In this document: one piece after another, positions 1 through 7,900 of the stretch
Numbering within the stretch: the first letter of the stretch is position 1
How the letters are laid out: the number at the start of each line of letters is the position of its first letter
Assembly (NCBI GenBank): GCA_019347995.1
Contig: JAHWKH010000065.1
Coordinates: 1-9,670 of the forward strand
DNA length: 9,670 nucleotides
DNA from: Gemmatimonadota bacterium
GTDB taxonomy: Bacteria > Gemmatimonadota > Gemmatimonadetes > Longimicrobiales > UBA6960
Direction: 5' to 3'
Made by a program: the position numbers and the translations under genes
The notes under the pieces: model-generated
Databases searched by the model: none
Seen by the model: the letters and a program-made list of their open reading frames with translations, nothing else
What the model was told of the DNA's origin: nothing

Positions 1-1
1 T

Positions 2-592
2 GGGCGCGTCCCAGCCCTCGCGGCCGATCATCAGGCCGAACGTCAGGAAGCCGACGCCCATGACAACAAACAGTGCCCCCAGAATCAGGGCGTCCGTGGC
101 CACGCCCGCGCCGGCGCTGGCCCCGGCCGCCAGGTCCGACAGGCGCCGCTCCGCGCCCGACGCGTCCACGTCGTACTCGGTGCGTCCGAACGTGAGCCCG
201 GCCCGTACCCACGGCACCAGCCGCCCCGTCCCGAACGAGCGCAGACCTCCCACCTCCACGTCGGTGGCCACATAGCCGTCGTCCCCGGCCGCCCCCGCGC
301 ACCCACTCCCCCCGCCCGCCTCCGCGCATTCGAAGCGGGTCTGGGCGAATCCCAGGGACACGCCCCAGCCGTGGATGTTGCGCGTCACCAGGGTCGCGCC
401 GAAGGTGGGCGCCGCCCCAAGGCCGCCGGCGACGGGGCCATCGCGAAAGCCACCCACGGGCAGGCCCATGCCGGCGCGCGCCTCCATCGAGAGCGGGGCG
501 AGCTGCGCCGGCGCCGGCGCCGCCGCCGCGAGACAGAGCACCGCCGCCGCCACCATGGCGCCGCCCATGGTGCCGCGGGAACGGCGGGGCAT
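2..592 (-). CDS. Secreted, probable outer-membrane beta-barrel protein (N-terminal part, C-terminus beyond left edge)
   Basis: The frame is open from the ATG at 592 to the left edge, giving about 197 residues with no stop. The N-terminus is a clear Sec signal peptide: basic start MPRRSRG, an Ala/Val/Leu-rich core, and a likely cleavage after APA, before QLAPL (about residue 29). The mature part has alternating aromatic/hydrophobic strands typical of small outer-membrane barrels, such as WGVSLGFAQTRFE, YVATDVEVGGLRSF and LVPWVRAGLTFGRTEY. Two Cys lie in one Gly-rich loop (FECAEAGGGSGC). An in-frame ATG at 643 also exists, but the promoter-like element at 649-677 would start transcription near it, so 592 is preferred; 568 and 556 are other in-frame ATGs. 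The last ~28 residues seen (from ALILGALFVVMG) are unusually hydrophobic for a barrel strand. Substrate or ligand is unknown. It is divergent from the aminotransferase. Confidence 0.6.
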   Translation of the reverse strand, partial: MPRRSRGTMGGAMVAAAVLCLAAAAPAPAQLAPLSMEARAGMGLPVGGFRDGPVAGGLGAAPTFGATLVTRNIHGWGVSLGFAQTRFECAEAGGGSGCAGAAGDDGYVATDVEVGGLRSFGTGRLVPWVRAGLTFGRTEYDVDASGAERRLSDLAAGASAGAGVATDALILGALFVVMGVGFLTFGLMIGREGWDAP

Positions 593-648
593 CCGAGGGG
601 CGGGGAGGGCGCGGGACGCTCGCCCGTGTGGGTTTGGAAGCATGGGTA

Positions 649-677
649 ACGGTACGGTCCGAGCGGGCGACTGTCAC
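649..677 (-). promoter_or_regulatory. Putative sigma70-type promoter for the barrel-protein gene
   Basis: On the minus strand there is a GTGACA box (677-672; five of six matches to TTGACA), a 17-base spacer, and TACCGT (654-649; keeps the TA and final T of TATAAT). Transcription would start near base 642, leaving a leader of about 50 bases before the ATG at 592. No good Shine-Dalgarno sequence precedes that ATG. The rest of the 593-792 gap shows no convincing promoter for the plus-strand gene. A single motif pair in GC-rich DNA is weak evidence. Confidence 0.35.
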
Positions 678-792
678 GGGAGTCGGAGCGGCGAAGCCGG
701 GGAGGCGTTGCGCGACAGGCTCCGGGGCACGACCGTGGGGCGCTGCGGACACCGGTGGTTCCGGCGTCCCTTCACCCCAGACAGAGATCAGG

Positions 793-1987
793 ATGGCGAC
801 CACCCGAGCCTCGGCCCCCGATTCCACCCGCACGGCGGTTCGCACCCATGGCTTCACCGAGTCGGTGATCCGCGAGATGACGCGTGTGGCGCAGGAGCAC
901 GGCGCCCTGAACCTCTCCCAGGGCTTCCCGGATTTCGCGGCTCCCGACGTGCTCAAGGACGCCGCGTGCCGAGCCATCGCCGACGACGTGAACCAGTACG
1001 CCGTCACGTGGGGCGCGCCCGACCTGCGCGCGGCCGTCGTGGAGAAGATGCGCTGGTTCAACGGCGTCGACGTGGACGCCGAGCGCGAGGTGACGGTGAC
1101 GTGCGGCGCCACCGAGGCGATGATGGCGGCGCTCCTCGCCATCGTGGACCCGGGCGACGAGGTCGTCGTGTTCGAGCCCTTCTACGAAAACTACAGTCCC
1201 GACGCGCTCCTCTCGGGCGAGCCCCGTCTACCTCACGCTCGACCCCCCCGGGTTCCGGCTGGATGAGGACCGGCTGCGCGCCCTGATCACGCCGAAGACC
1301 CGCGCCATCATCATCAACACGCCCAACAACCCGACCGGCCGGGTCTTCGACGCCGACGAGCTGCAGGCGGTGGCCGACGTCTGCCTGGAGCACGACCTGC
1401 TGGCCATCACCGACGAGATCTACGAGCACATCCTCTACGAGGGCCGTCACGTTCCGCTGGCCACGCTGGAGGGAATGCGCGAGCGCACCATCATCATCTC
1501 CGGCGCCTCGAAGACCTTCAGCGTCACCGGCTGGCGGGTGGGCTGGATCGTGGCACCCCCGGAGCTCACGTCCGCCATCCGCAAGGTCCACGACTTCCTC
1601 ACGGTGGGCGCTCCCGCGCCGCTCCAGGAGGCCATCGCCGTCGGGCTGGGCGAGCTGGGGCGGGACTACTACGACGAGCTCGCGACGAAGTACGCGGAGC
1701 GACGCGACGTGCTCGTCTCGGCGCTGGCGGAAGCGGGCTTCGGCTGCGCGGCTCCCCAGGGAGCCTACTACGTCCTCGCCGACTTCTCCGCGCTCAGCGA
1801 CCTGGACGACCAGGCGTTCTCGCGGCTGCTCACCACCGAGGGCGGCGTCACGCCCGTCCCCGGCTCGTCCTTCTTCAGGTCGGAGGGAGGGGGGCGCGAG
1901 CTGGTGCGCTTCGTGTTCTGCAAGCGCATGGAGACCCTCGAGGCCGCGGCGTACCGTCTGAAGCGGTTCGCGGGCGCCGGCGGCTGA
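793..1987 (+). pseudogene. PLP-dependent class I/II aminotransferase, frame broken near base 1219
   Basis: This is a fold-type I aminotransferase of the kind annotated as kynurenine/methionine/aspartate-type or DapC-like; the exact substrate cannot be read from sequence. The ATG at 793 gives the usual N-terminus (RTHGFTESVIREM, LSQGFPDF), then the PLP-phosphate loop CGATEAM (about residues 104-110) and the FYENY segment. This frame runs to a stop at 1264-1266. From about 1220 the family sequence continues in the next frame (SPVYLTLDPPGFRLDEDRL), with NTPNNPTG, TDEIYEHILYEG and the Schiff-base Lys in SGASKTFSVTGWRVGW (Lys codon 1511-1513), ending at TGA 1985-1987. Restoring two bases (GC) at 1217-1219 gives SGASPVY and one protein of about 398 residues, normal for the family. 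All active-site segments survive, so this is either a very recent mutation or a sequence error. Start-site SD is weak. Confidence 0.88.
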
Positions 1988-1996
1988 GCCCGGGGC

Positions 1997-2029
1997 CGCG
2001 GCGGGGCGGCCAGGGCACCCCCCGCCGCG
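1997..2029. terminator. Convergent intergenic hairpin, probable bidirectional terminator
   Basis: A perfect 10-bp inverted repeat, CGCGGCGGGG (1997-2006) with CCCCGCCGCG (2020-2029), encloses a 13-base loop. It fills most of the 45-base gap between the stop of the aminotransferase (1987) and the stop of the HD-GYP gene (2033), the expected place for a shared terminator. There is no real U-tract on either strand; the plus side is followed only by a pyrimidine-rich stretch. Confidence 0.5.
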
Positions 2030-2032
2030 ACC

Positions 2033-3295
2033 TCATCCTTCCGGAGGGCTCGCCGGGTCGTTCCGCTCGGATCGACCCGCCACCTCCGACGGCTCGTCGG
2101 CGTTCCCACGCACCACCCCTCCGATGGGCAGTGCCTCCTCCTCGTCCCGCACGTAGGCGATGCGGTCTTCCCACTGGCGCACCATCGTGACGAAGGCCGC
2201 GGCCAGGTCGGCGTCGAACTCGGTTCCGGCGCCGTCCTCGATGAGGCCGACGGCCCGCTCCGTGGGCCACGCGTCGCGGTAGGGGCGGTCGGTGCGCAGC
2301 GCGTCGAAGACGTCGCACACGTGCACCAGGTTGCTCGCCTGGTGGCACGGGCGGGGGTAGCGGAGGGTGGGGTAGCCGCCCCCGTTGATCCGGATGTGGT
2401 GCTCGTAGGCGACCACGGCCGCCAGGTCCAGGTGCTCCTCCGTCTCCATGATGATGCGCGCCCCGGCCACGGTGTGGTTGTTCATGACCGAGCGCTCCTG
2501 GTCGGTGAGCTTGCCCGGCTTGTTCAGGATCTCGTCGGGCACGGTCACCTTGCCCAGGTCGTGGAGCAGGCCGGAGATGCCGAACGTCCGCACCTCCCGG
2601 GGAGCGAGGCCGATGAACTCGGCCAGCGCCATGGACAGGACCGACACGTTCATGGCGTGGGTCGTGGTGTACTGGTCGTAGCGCTTGAGCTTGAGGAGGG
2701 GGATCAGGAAGGCCTGATCGCCGTGCATGGCCACCGAGAGGGAGCGCACCAGGGTGTCCGCCTCCAGGAGGTGCAGCTCGCGCCCCTCCCTGAGCTCGCG
2801 GTGGAGCCAGTCCACCGTCTCCTTCTCGTCCTGCAGCGTGTACCCCGGCGTGGCGGTGGGCACACCCTCCGCCGAGGGTTCAGCGCCCTCTCCACCCTGG
2901 AGCGCCACGCTCCCGTAGCGGATGGCCGTGGGACGCGACTGGCGCCTCTCCGCCGTGTCCGACGGACGCCCCGTGAGGCGGTCGAGGACCTCCTCCATGA
3001 ACACCTCGAAGTCGCCCCTCTCCACCGGCGCCACGAGCTCCACGCGCTGGAGGCCGGCGGCGCTGAGGCGCCCTCCCCAGTCCCACCCCTCGAGCTCCCG
3101 GAGGGGACGCCCGTCCACGACGATCTCGTCGCCCAGGAACATGAACGTGCGCTCCGGCTCCCCTTCCTGCAGGTCCTGGAGGCGCTGGTAGGCCTGGTCC
3201 AGGGCCCTCTCCCGGGCGGGGTGCCGGTCCTTGTAGAGGGTCATCGTGGACACCGCCTGCGCCAGCGACGTCAGAAAGCGCGTGGCCTCCTTCAC
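2033..3295 (-). CDS. HD-GYP domain phosphohydrolase with N-terminal module shared with its neighbour
   Basis: A 420-residue protein with no signal peptide or membrane segment, so probably cytosolic. Residues ~160-385 form an HD-GYP domain, the family that hydrolyses cyclic di-GMP or related cyclic dinucleotides. Visible metal-site elements are H213 (THAMNVSVLSMALA), H245-D246 (LLHDLGKVTVP), H274 (NNHTVAGARI), H299-H300 and D328 (VCDVFDALRTDRPYR). The signature is HHIRINGGGYP, so the usual Glu and Asp of HHExxDGxGYP are Ile and Asn, while both His and GYP are kept. Residues 1-110 resemble the start of the HEAT protein next door (a Y-x3-HP motif, then FLGDEIVVDG). Residues ~108-155 are a low-complexity linker and ~385-420 an acidic/polar tail. 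The GTG start at 3295 overlaps the upstream stop as GTGA, implying coupled translation as last gene of the operon. No receiver or GGDEF domain is present; its input is unknown. Confidence 0.9.
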   Translation of the reverse strand: MKEATRFLTSLAQAVSTMTLYKDRHPARERALDQAYQRLQDLQEGEPERTFMFLGDEIVVDGRPLRELEGWDWGGRLSAAGLQRVELVAPVERGDFEVFMEEVLDRLTGRPSDTAERRQSRPTAIRYGSVALQGGEGAEPSAEGVPTATPGYTLQDEKETVDWLHRELREGRELHLLEADTLVRSLSVAMHGDQAFLIPLLKLKRYDQYTTTHAMNVSVLSMALAEFIGLAPREVRTFGISGLLHDLGKVTVPDEILNKPGKLTDQERSVMNNHTVAGARIIMETEEHLDLAAVVAYEHHIRINGGGYPTLRYPRPCHQASNLVHVCDVFDALRTDRPYRDAWPTERAVGLIEDGAGTEFDADLAAAFVTMVRQWEDRIAYVRDEEEALPIGGVVRGNADEPSEVAGRSERNDPASPPEG

Positions 3296-5358
3296 GAGCC
3301 TCCCCCCCGTCCCCGCGCCGCGGCCTCGAGCTCGGGATCACCGGAGCGCGCCGCCGCCTGCAGCAGCTCGGCTGCCCGGGGCTCCTTGGGCCACACCTCG
3401 GCGAGCGTCCGCAGGGCCGCGACCATCGCCGGTGACGTGTCCGCCAGGCGCGCGCGGCCGAGGAGGGAGCGGCCGCCGGAGGCCAGGGCCAGCAGGGACT
3501 CCAGCGCCAGCGACGAGCGGGAGTGGCGCAGCGCCCGCGCTCCCATGGCCCGCAGCTCGGGGCTCCGCTTCCCGGACCGGACCACCCGGTTCACCAGGGT
3601 GGGGACGAGGGTCTCGGGCGTCTGCTTCTGGAGCTCCAGCAGCGCCATGCGCACCAGGCGCTCGTCGTCGTCGGCCAGCGCTCCCGCCAGGGCGCGGTCC
3701 CGGAGCAGGGGGAGACGCAGCGCGAGGGGGAACGCCTCGCGGCGCACGCGGGAGTCGGGGTGGGTGAGGAAGCGGCCCACGTCGAGGCCCTCGGGAAGCG
3801 TGGACAGGCGCTGCACGAGGGCCAGGATGTTGCGCTGCACGAACCAGCGGGGGTCGTCGAGGCGCTCCAGGGCGCGCTGACCCACGAACGGTCCCATGGC
3901 GGCGAGCTGGTCGAAGACCTTCCGTCGCACCGACAGGGAGTCCGAGTCGGCGAGGACGTCGAGGAGCGGATCCACGGCCGCCGATCCCATGCGGGTCACG
4001 AGGGCCGTCAGCGTCCGCACGTCCACGTCCTCGCCGCCGAGGAGGCCGCGGAACTGCTCGGGCGCCATCATGTGCCGGCGGATCCGGTCGGCGAGACGGC
4101 TCTCCTCGGCCGCGCCGTCCACGAGCTCGAGGACGAAGCCCGCCCGGCCCTCCTTGAGGAGGTCGTGGACCGCCTTTCGCACGATGGGACCCCACGCGTC
4201 CACCTCCAGGGCCATCTCCAGGAGGCGCTCCGCCCCGGGGACCTCACCCCCGGCCTCCACCCCGATCTCGAAGATGGGCGCCGCGTGGGCCATCCCGTCG
4301 AGGATGAGCGTGTACGCGTCGGGGTTGGGGTCCTCGAGCTCCCAGTCGGCCAGCAGGTCCTCGACGTTCTCCCGCAGCGCGGTGTCGGCCCCGCGGCGGA
4401 CCCGCTCCCCCCCTTGCTCCGCATGGACGGCCAGCTTGCTCAGGAGCCGCGTCATGGACGCGGAGATGGTCTGCCGGGACGCCGTGGCCGCCGCCTTGAG
4501 CACCTTCACCACGGCGTCCACGGCGAGGCTCTCGTTGGCGTCCAGCAGGAAGCGTTTACGCTGCGCCTGGTTGCCGCCCATCGCCACCAGGCGCGTGAGC
4601 GCCTCCTCGTCCAGCTCCTCGATGAGCGTGGAGAGGCGCCGGCGCACCCGCTCGGACCCTCCCGCCGCGCCGCCGGCCTTCAGCTCCTCGGCGAGCTGGA
4701 GCATGTAGCCCACGATGACCTGGTCGTAGGCGGACTCGCGCCGGTGGTCCGAGATCGTGCGGGCCAGCACCCGCGCGTCCGGCGCCTCCCCGGGGGGCCC
4801 CTCCCGCGCCAGGGCGGCCTGGGCCAGCCCCAGCCAGAGCTGGGTGGCCCTGTCGTCTCCCGCCGATGCGCCGGCCTCCCGGGAGCCGTCCAGCGCGAGG
4901 CGGTCGTAGCCCACGGGGAAGAGCCGGACGTGGTTCCAGGAGGGAGGCGGTCCCGATCCGCCGCCGAGGGGCGCCGCGCCGCGCTCCGGATCCGCCGAGA
5001 GCGCCCGCAGCAGCGCTTCCACGTCCTGCGCCCGGGCGCCGCGGCTGAAGGCGACGGCGCCCACCCGGTGACGGTGGAGCCGACGCGCCAGGTCTCCGAC
5101 GACCGGGTGCCGCGGGTCCGTCGCCACGCCCTCGATGACGAGCTGCTTGCGGGCGACGCCGATGGAGAGGGTGTCGGTCTCGACCAGGATGTCCGAGAGC
5201 CGTCCCACGACGTTGTCCACCGCCGGGGCCAGGGAAGGATGGCCGGAGGGGTACATGGCGAAGCGGTGCACGGCGATGGAGAGCTCGACGAGGAGCTCCG
5301 AGAGCTCGCGTGACAGAGCCGTCCGCTCCGGGCGGGCGGCCGCCGCGGGCCCCCTCAT
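3292..5358 (-). CDS. HEAT-repeat protein with N-terminal module shared with the HD-GYP protein
   Basis: A 688-residue protein, soluble by appearance. Its ATG at 5358 overlaps the permease stop as ATGA, which fixes the start; the same frame stays open much further upstream, but only antisense-like, Arg/Gly-rich sequence lies there. Residues ~15-120 (LLVELSIAVHRFAMYPSGHP, then RKQLVIEGVA) match the layout of the HD-GYP protein's N-terminus. Residues ~195-440 are mostly helical, with a conserved-looking RLSTLIEELDEEALTRLVAMGG segment. Residues ~450-680 hold five or six HEAT/PBS-lyase-like repeats, for example DPLLDVLADSDSLSVRRKVF, VGRFLTHPDSRVRREAFPLA and LAGALADDDERLVRMALLEL. Such repeats are usually scaffolds for protein binding. 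No catalytic motif is visible. Sandwiched between the transporter genes and the HD-GYP gene, it may link the two; that is inference. Confidence 0.85.
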   Translation of the reverse strand: MRGPAAAARPERTALSRELSELLVELSIAVHRFAMYPSGHPSLAPAVDNVVGRLSDILVETDTLSIGVARKQLVIEGVATDPRHPVVGDLARRLHRHRVGAVAFSRGARAQDVEALLRALSADPERGAAPLGGGSGPPPSWNHVRLFPVGYDRLALDGSREAGASAGDDRATQLWLGLAQAALAREGPPGEAPDARVLARTISDHRRESAYDQVIVGYMLQLAEELKAGGAAGGSERVRRRLSTLIEELDEEALTRLVAMGGNQAQRKRFLLDANESLAVDAVVKVLKAAATASRQTISASMTRLLSKLAVHAEQGGERVRRGADTALRENVEDLLADWELEDPNPDAYTLILDGMAHAAPIFEIGVEAGGEVPGAERLLEMALEVDAWGPIVRKAVHDLLKEGRAGFVLELVDGAAEESRLADRIRRHMMAPEQFRGLLGGEDVDVRTLTALVTRMGSAAVDPLLDVLADSDSLSVRRKVFDQLAAMGPFVGQRALERLDDPRWFVQRNILALVQRLSTLPEGLDVGRFLTHPDSRVRREAFPLALRLPLLRDRALAGALADDDERLVRMALLELQKQTPETLVPTLVNRVVRSGKRSPELRAMGARALRHSRSSLALESLLALASGGRSLLGRARLADTSPAMVAALRTLAEVWPKEPRAAELLQAAARSGDPELEAAARGRGGGS

Positions 5359-7898
5359 TCCCCCGCCTCGCGCAGGACCGGGAGAGGCGGGCGGCTCAGC
5401 AGCCCCCGGCTCGAGAACAGCCCCACCGCCACGGTCAGCGCCGCCATGCCCAGCCACACCAGGACCACCGGGCCCAGCGCGGGACGGAAGGGGATTTCGA
5501 AGAAGCCGCGCGCCATCGCCCAGGCCGCGGCCGTGGCCAGGGCCAGCCCCGTGACGGACGCCAGCGTCGCCAGCACCAGGTACTCCGTGACCAGGACCGT
5601 GACGATCTGGCCCCGGCGGGCGCCGAGGGTGCGCAGGAGCGCGGCCTCCCGCAGCCGCTGGGAGCGGGACGTGGCCAGCGAGCCCGCCAGGACGAGGAGC
5701 CCGGCCACGACGCTGAAGACCCCCAGGAACCGTACCGCGGCGTCCACCCTGTCCAGGATCGTCTCCACCGCCTCCTGCACCCGCGCCACGTCCAGCACGG
5801 AGACGTTGGAGAACGCGGCGACGAGCGAGCGCTGCACCCCCGCGCGCTCGGCGACGTCGGACACCCGCGCCAGGATCACGAAGGTGCGGGGTACGTCCTC
5901 CAGGGTTCCCGCCGCGAAGACCACGAAGAAGTTGGGCTCGAAGCGCGCCCAGTCCACCAGCCGCAGGCTCGCCACCTCGCTCTCCACGAGGCGGCCACCC
6001 ACGTCCCACGTCACGCGGTCGCCCACGGCCAGCCCCAGGTCGTCGGCGAGGCCGCCCTCCACCGAGATCGGTGCGGGGCCGGCCGGGTCCGCGGACTCGT
6101 CCCACCAGCGGCCCGCGACCAGGGTCTCCGACGCGTTGAGGCTGTCGCGGTAGGTGTTGCGGTACTCGCGCCGCAGCGCCCAGCGGGCCGGCCGGGGACC
6201 GGCCGAATCGGCCCTCAGCTCCTCGGGCGAGCGCCCGTTGATGGAGGCGATCCTCGAGGGAACGATGGGGATCACCGACGCCTCCGGGCGGGACCCCGGC
6301 GGGAGCAGGTCGACCACGCCGTCCACCTGGTCGGGCTGGACGTCGAAGAAGACGAGGTTGGGCCGCTCCTGTCCGGCGTCCAGGGTCAGCTCGCTGGACA
6401 GGCTGGCCTGCACCTGCGTGACGGTGCCCACCACGAAGACGCCGAAGCCCATCGCCAGGGTCACGGCCACCGTCTGGTTGCGCGGACGGAACAGGTTCGC
6501 CACGCCCTGCCGCACGGCGTAGCGGGCCCGGGACGGCAGCGCGCGCCGGGTGACGGCCACCAGCAGCGCGCCCGTGCCGCCGAGGACCGCCATGACGACC
6601 GCCAGGGCGCCGGCGAACACCAGCCCCTCGTCCACCTCCGGCGCCTCCATCACGCACAGGAGGGCCACCGACCCCCCCAGCGCGGCCCAGGTGGCCCAGC
6701 GGGCGGGATCCAGGCGCCGGCGCGTCGGCTCCACATCCTGGCGAAGCGCCCGCAGCGGCGGCACGTCGCGCACCCCCAGCAGGGGCTCCAGGGCGAAGAG
6801 GACCGCGACCCAGGCGCCGATCCCCAGGCCCGCGGCCATGGCCAGCGGGGAGGGCCGCGGCGTCACCGCCACCGGCAGCACGTCGCTCAGGATCACCGGG
6901 AGGAGCTGCTGGACCCCGACGCCCAGGACCACGCCCACCGCGGCGCCCGCCGTCCCGAGCACCGCCGCCTGGAGGAGGTAGGCCAGGAAGAGGCTGCCCT
7001 GGGAGGCACCCACGCAGCGGAGGACCGCGATGGAGTCGCGCCTGTCCATGACGTAGACGTGGATCGCGCTGGCCACCCCGATGCCCCCGAGCAGCAGCGC
7101 CCCGAGGCCCACGAGCCCCAGGTAGCGGCCCAGGTGGTCGGTCGCCCGGGTGAGGCTGCGCGCCTGCTCGTCGGCGGTGTCGAAGTCCACGTCGGTGGCA
7201 CGCATCACGTCCCGGTAGCGCGCCTCCACCTCCTCGCGCTCGGCGGCGTCGGGCAGGCGCACGAAGGTCTCGTGGCGCGCCAGGCTGCCGAAGCCCAGCA
7301 GCCCGGCGGCCTCCACGACCTCGGGGGAGACGAAGACGCGCGGTCCTACGGCGGTCTGGAAGCCCAGGTCGGTGGGGAGGCCGGAGACGGTCCCCGCGAT
7401 CCGTATGCGCACCGTCCCCACCGCCAGGGAGTCGCCCGGAGCGATCCCGAGCTGGATCAGCGCCGCCGGGTCCACCAGGGCCTCTCCGGCCGCCAGCGCG
7501 GTCCTCCACGCGCCCGCGGGCTCGGTGGCCACGTCGCCGTAGAAGGGCCATCCGCCGCCGGCACCGCGCACCTGGAGGAGGCGCACGTCGCCGGTGCGCG
7601 GCGCCATGACCATGGTGATCACCGTCGTGACACGCGCCGAGGGGTGCCCGGCGGCGGTCAGGGAATCCACCACGCGGGCGACGGAGTCGGGCAGCGGACG
7701 GCGCGCCGCGAGCCGCACATCCGCGCCCATGAGCGAGCGCGCCTCCTCCCGGACCGATCGCGCCACGTCGTCACGGAAGCCGTGGATGGCCACCAGGGCC
7801 GCCACGCCCAGGGTGATGGAGCCCATGTAGACGCCGACGCGCCGCAGGGCCGAGCGCCCCTCCCAGCGCGCCAGCGACAGGACGAAGCGAGGCCTCAC
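5355..7898 (-). CDS. ybbP: YbbP-like FtsX/MacB-family ABC transporter permease
   Basis: An 847-residue inner-membrane permease, close to the ~800 residues of E. coli YbbP and about twice LolC or MacB-type single units. It has two FtsX halves. TM1 is at ~22-41, followed by a periplasmic MacB-like core domain (~45-250). Helices at ~257-280, 303-330 and 352-376 follow, then two extra helices at ~403-417 and 426-449. The second half has a helix at ~475-495, a second periplasmic domain (~500-720) containing RREYRNTYRD and VAGRWW, and helices at ~722-742, 765-795 and 808-829. The LRCVGAS (~293) and LRTLGARRGQI (~755) loops are the usual coupling segments that contact the ATPase. The start is GTG at 7898, with GGGAG eight bases upstream, two bases after the ATPase stop. 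The stop overlaps the HEAT gene's start. The family uses ATP to move or extract lipophilic molecules rather than to import; the substrate is unknown. Confidence 0.9.
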   Translation of the reverse strand: MRPRFVLSLARWEGRSALRRVGVYMGSITLGVAALVAIHGFRDDVARSVREEARSLMGADVRLAARRPLPDSVARVVDSLTAAGHPSARVTTVITMVMAPRTGDVRLLQVRGAGGGWPFYGDVATEPAGAWRTALAAGEALVDPAALIQLGIAPGDSLAVGTVRIRIAGTVSGLPTDLGFQTAVGPRVFVSPEVVEAAGLLGFGSLARHETFVRLPDAAEREEVEARYRDVMRATDVDFDTADEQARSLTRATDHLGRYLGLVGLGALLLGGIGVASAIHVYVMDRRDSIAVLRCVGASQGSLFLAYLLQAAVLGTAGAAVGVVLGVGVQQLLPVILSDVLPVAVTPRPSPLAMAAGLGIGAWVAVLFALEPLLGVRDVPPLRALRQDVEPTRRRLDPARWATWAALGGSVALLCVMEAPEVDEGLVFAGALAVVMAVLGGTGALLVAVTRRALPSRARYAVRQGVANLFRPRNQTVAVTLAMGFGVFVVGTVTQVQASLSSELTLDAGQERPNLVFFDVQPDQVDGVVDLLPPGSRPEASVIPIVPSRIASINGRSPEELRADSAGPRPARWALRREYRNTYRDSLNASETLVAGRWWDESADPAGPAPISVEGGLADDLGLAVGDRVTWDVGGRLVESEVASLRLVDWARFEPNFFVVFAAGTLEDVPRTFVILARVSDVAERAGVQRSLVAAFSNVSVLDVARVQEAVETILDRVDAAVRFLGVFSVVAGLLVLAGSLATSRSQRLREAALLRTLGARRGQIVTVLVTEYLVLATLASVTGLALATAAAWAMARGFFEIPFRPALGPVVLVWLGMAALTVAVGLFSSRGLLSRPPLPVLREAGE

Positions 7899-7900
7899 GC

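Noticed and set aside
500..560. GC-rich CCG/GCC repeats as a functional repeat element
   Set aside because: They encode the Ala/Pro-rich signal peptide of the barrel protein, which fully explains them.
375..1286. 303-codon plus-strand frame across the left genes
   Set aside because: Arg-rich shadow sequence that crosses the divergent intergenic region and ignores the aminotransferase frame.
2321..3880. 519-codon plus-strand open frame opposite the HD-GYP gene
   Set aside because: The minus frame has the complete HD-GYP motif set; this frame is an antisense shadow that crosses a gene boundary.
3523..5313. 596-codon plus-strand open frame opposite the HEAT gene
   Set aside because: Low-complexity His/Gly/Arg composition and no start context; the minus frame carries clear HEAT repeats and overlapping start and stop codons.
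5359..7551. Extension of the HEAT-protein frame upstream into the permease region, giving a 1419-residue protein
   Set aside because: The extension is Gly/Arg/Pro-rich shadow sequence over a well-supported permease. The ATG at 5358 overlapping the permease stop is the natural start.
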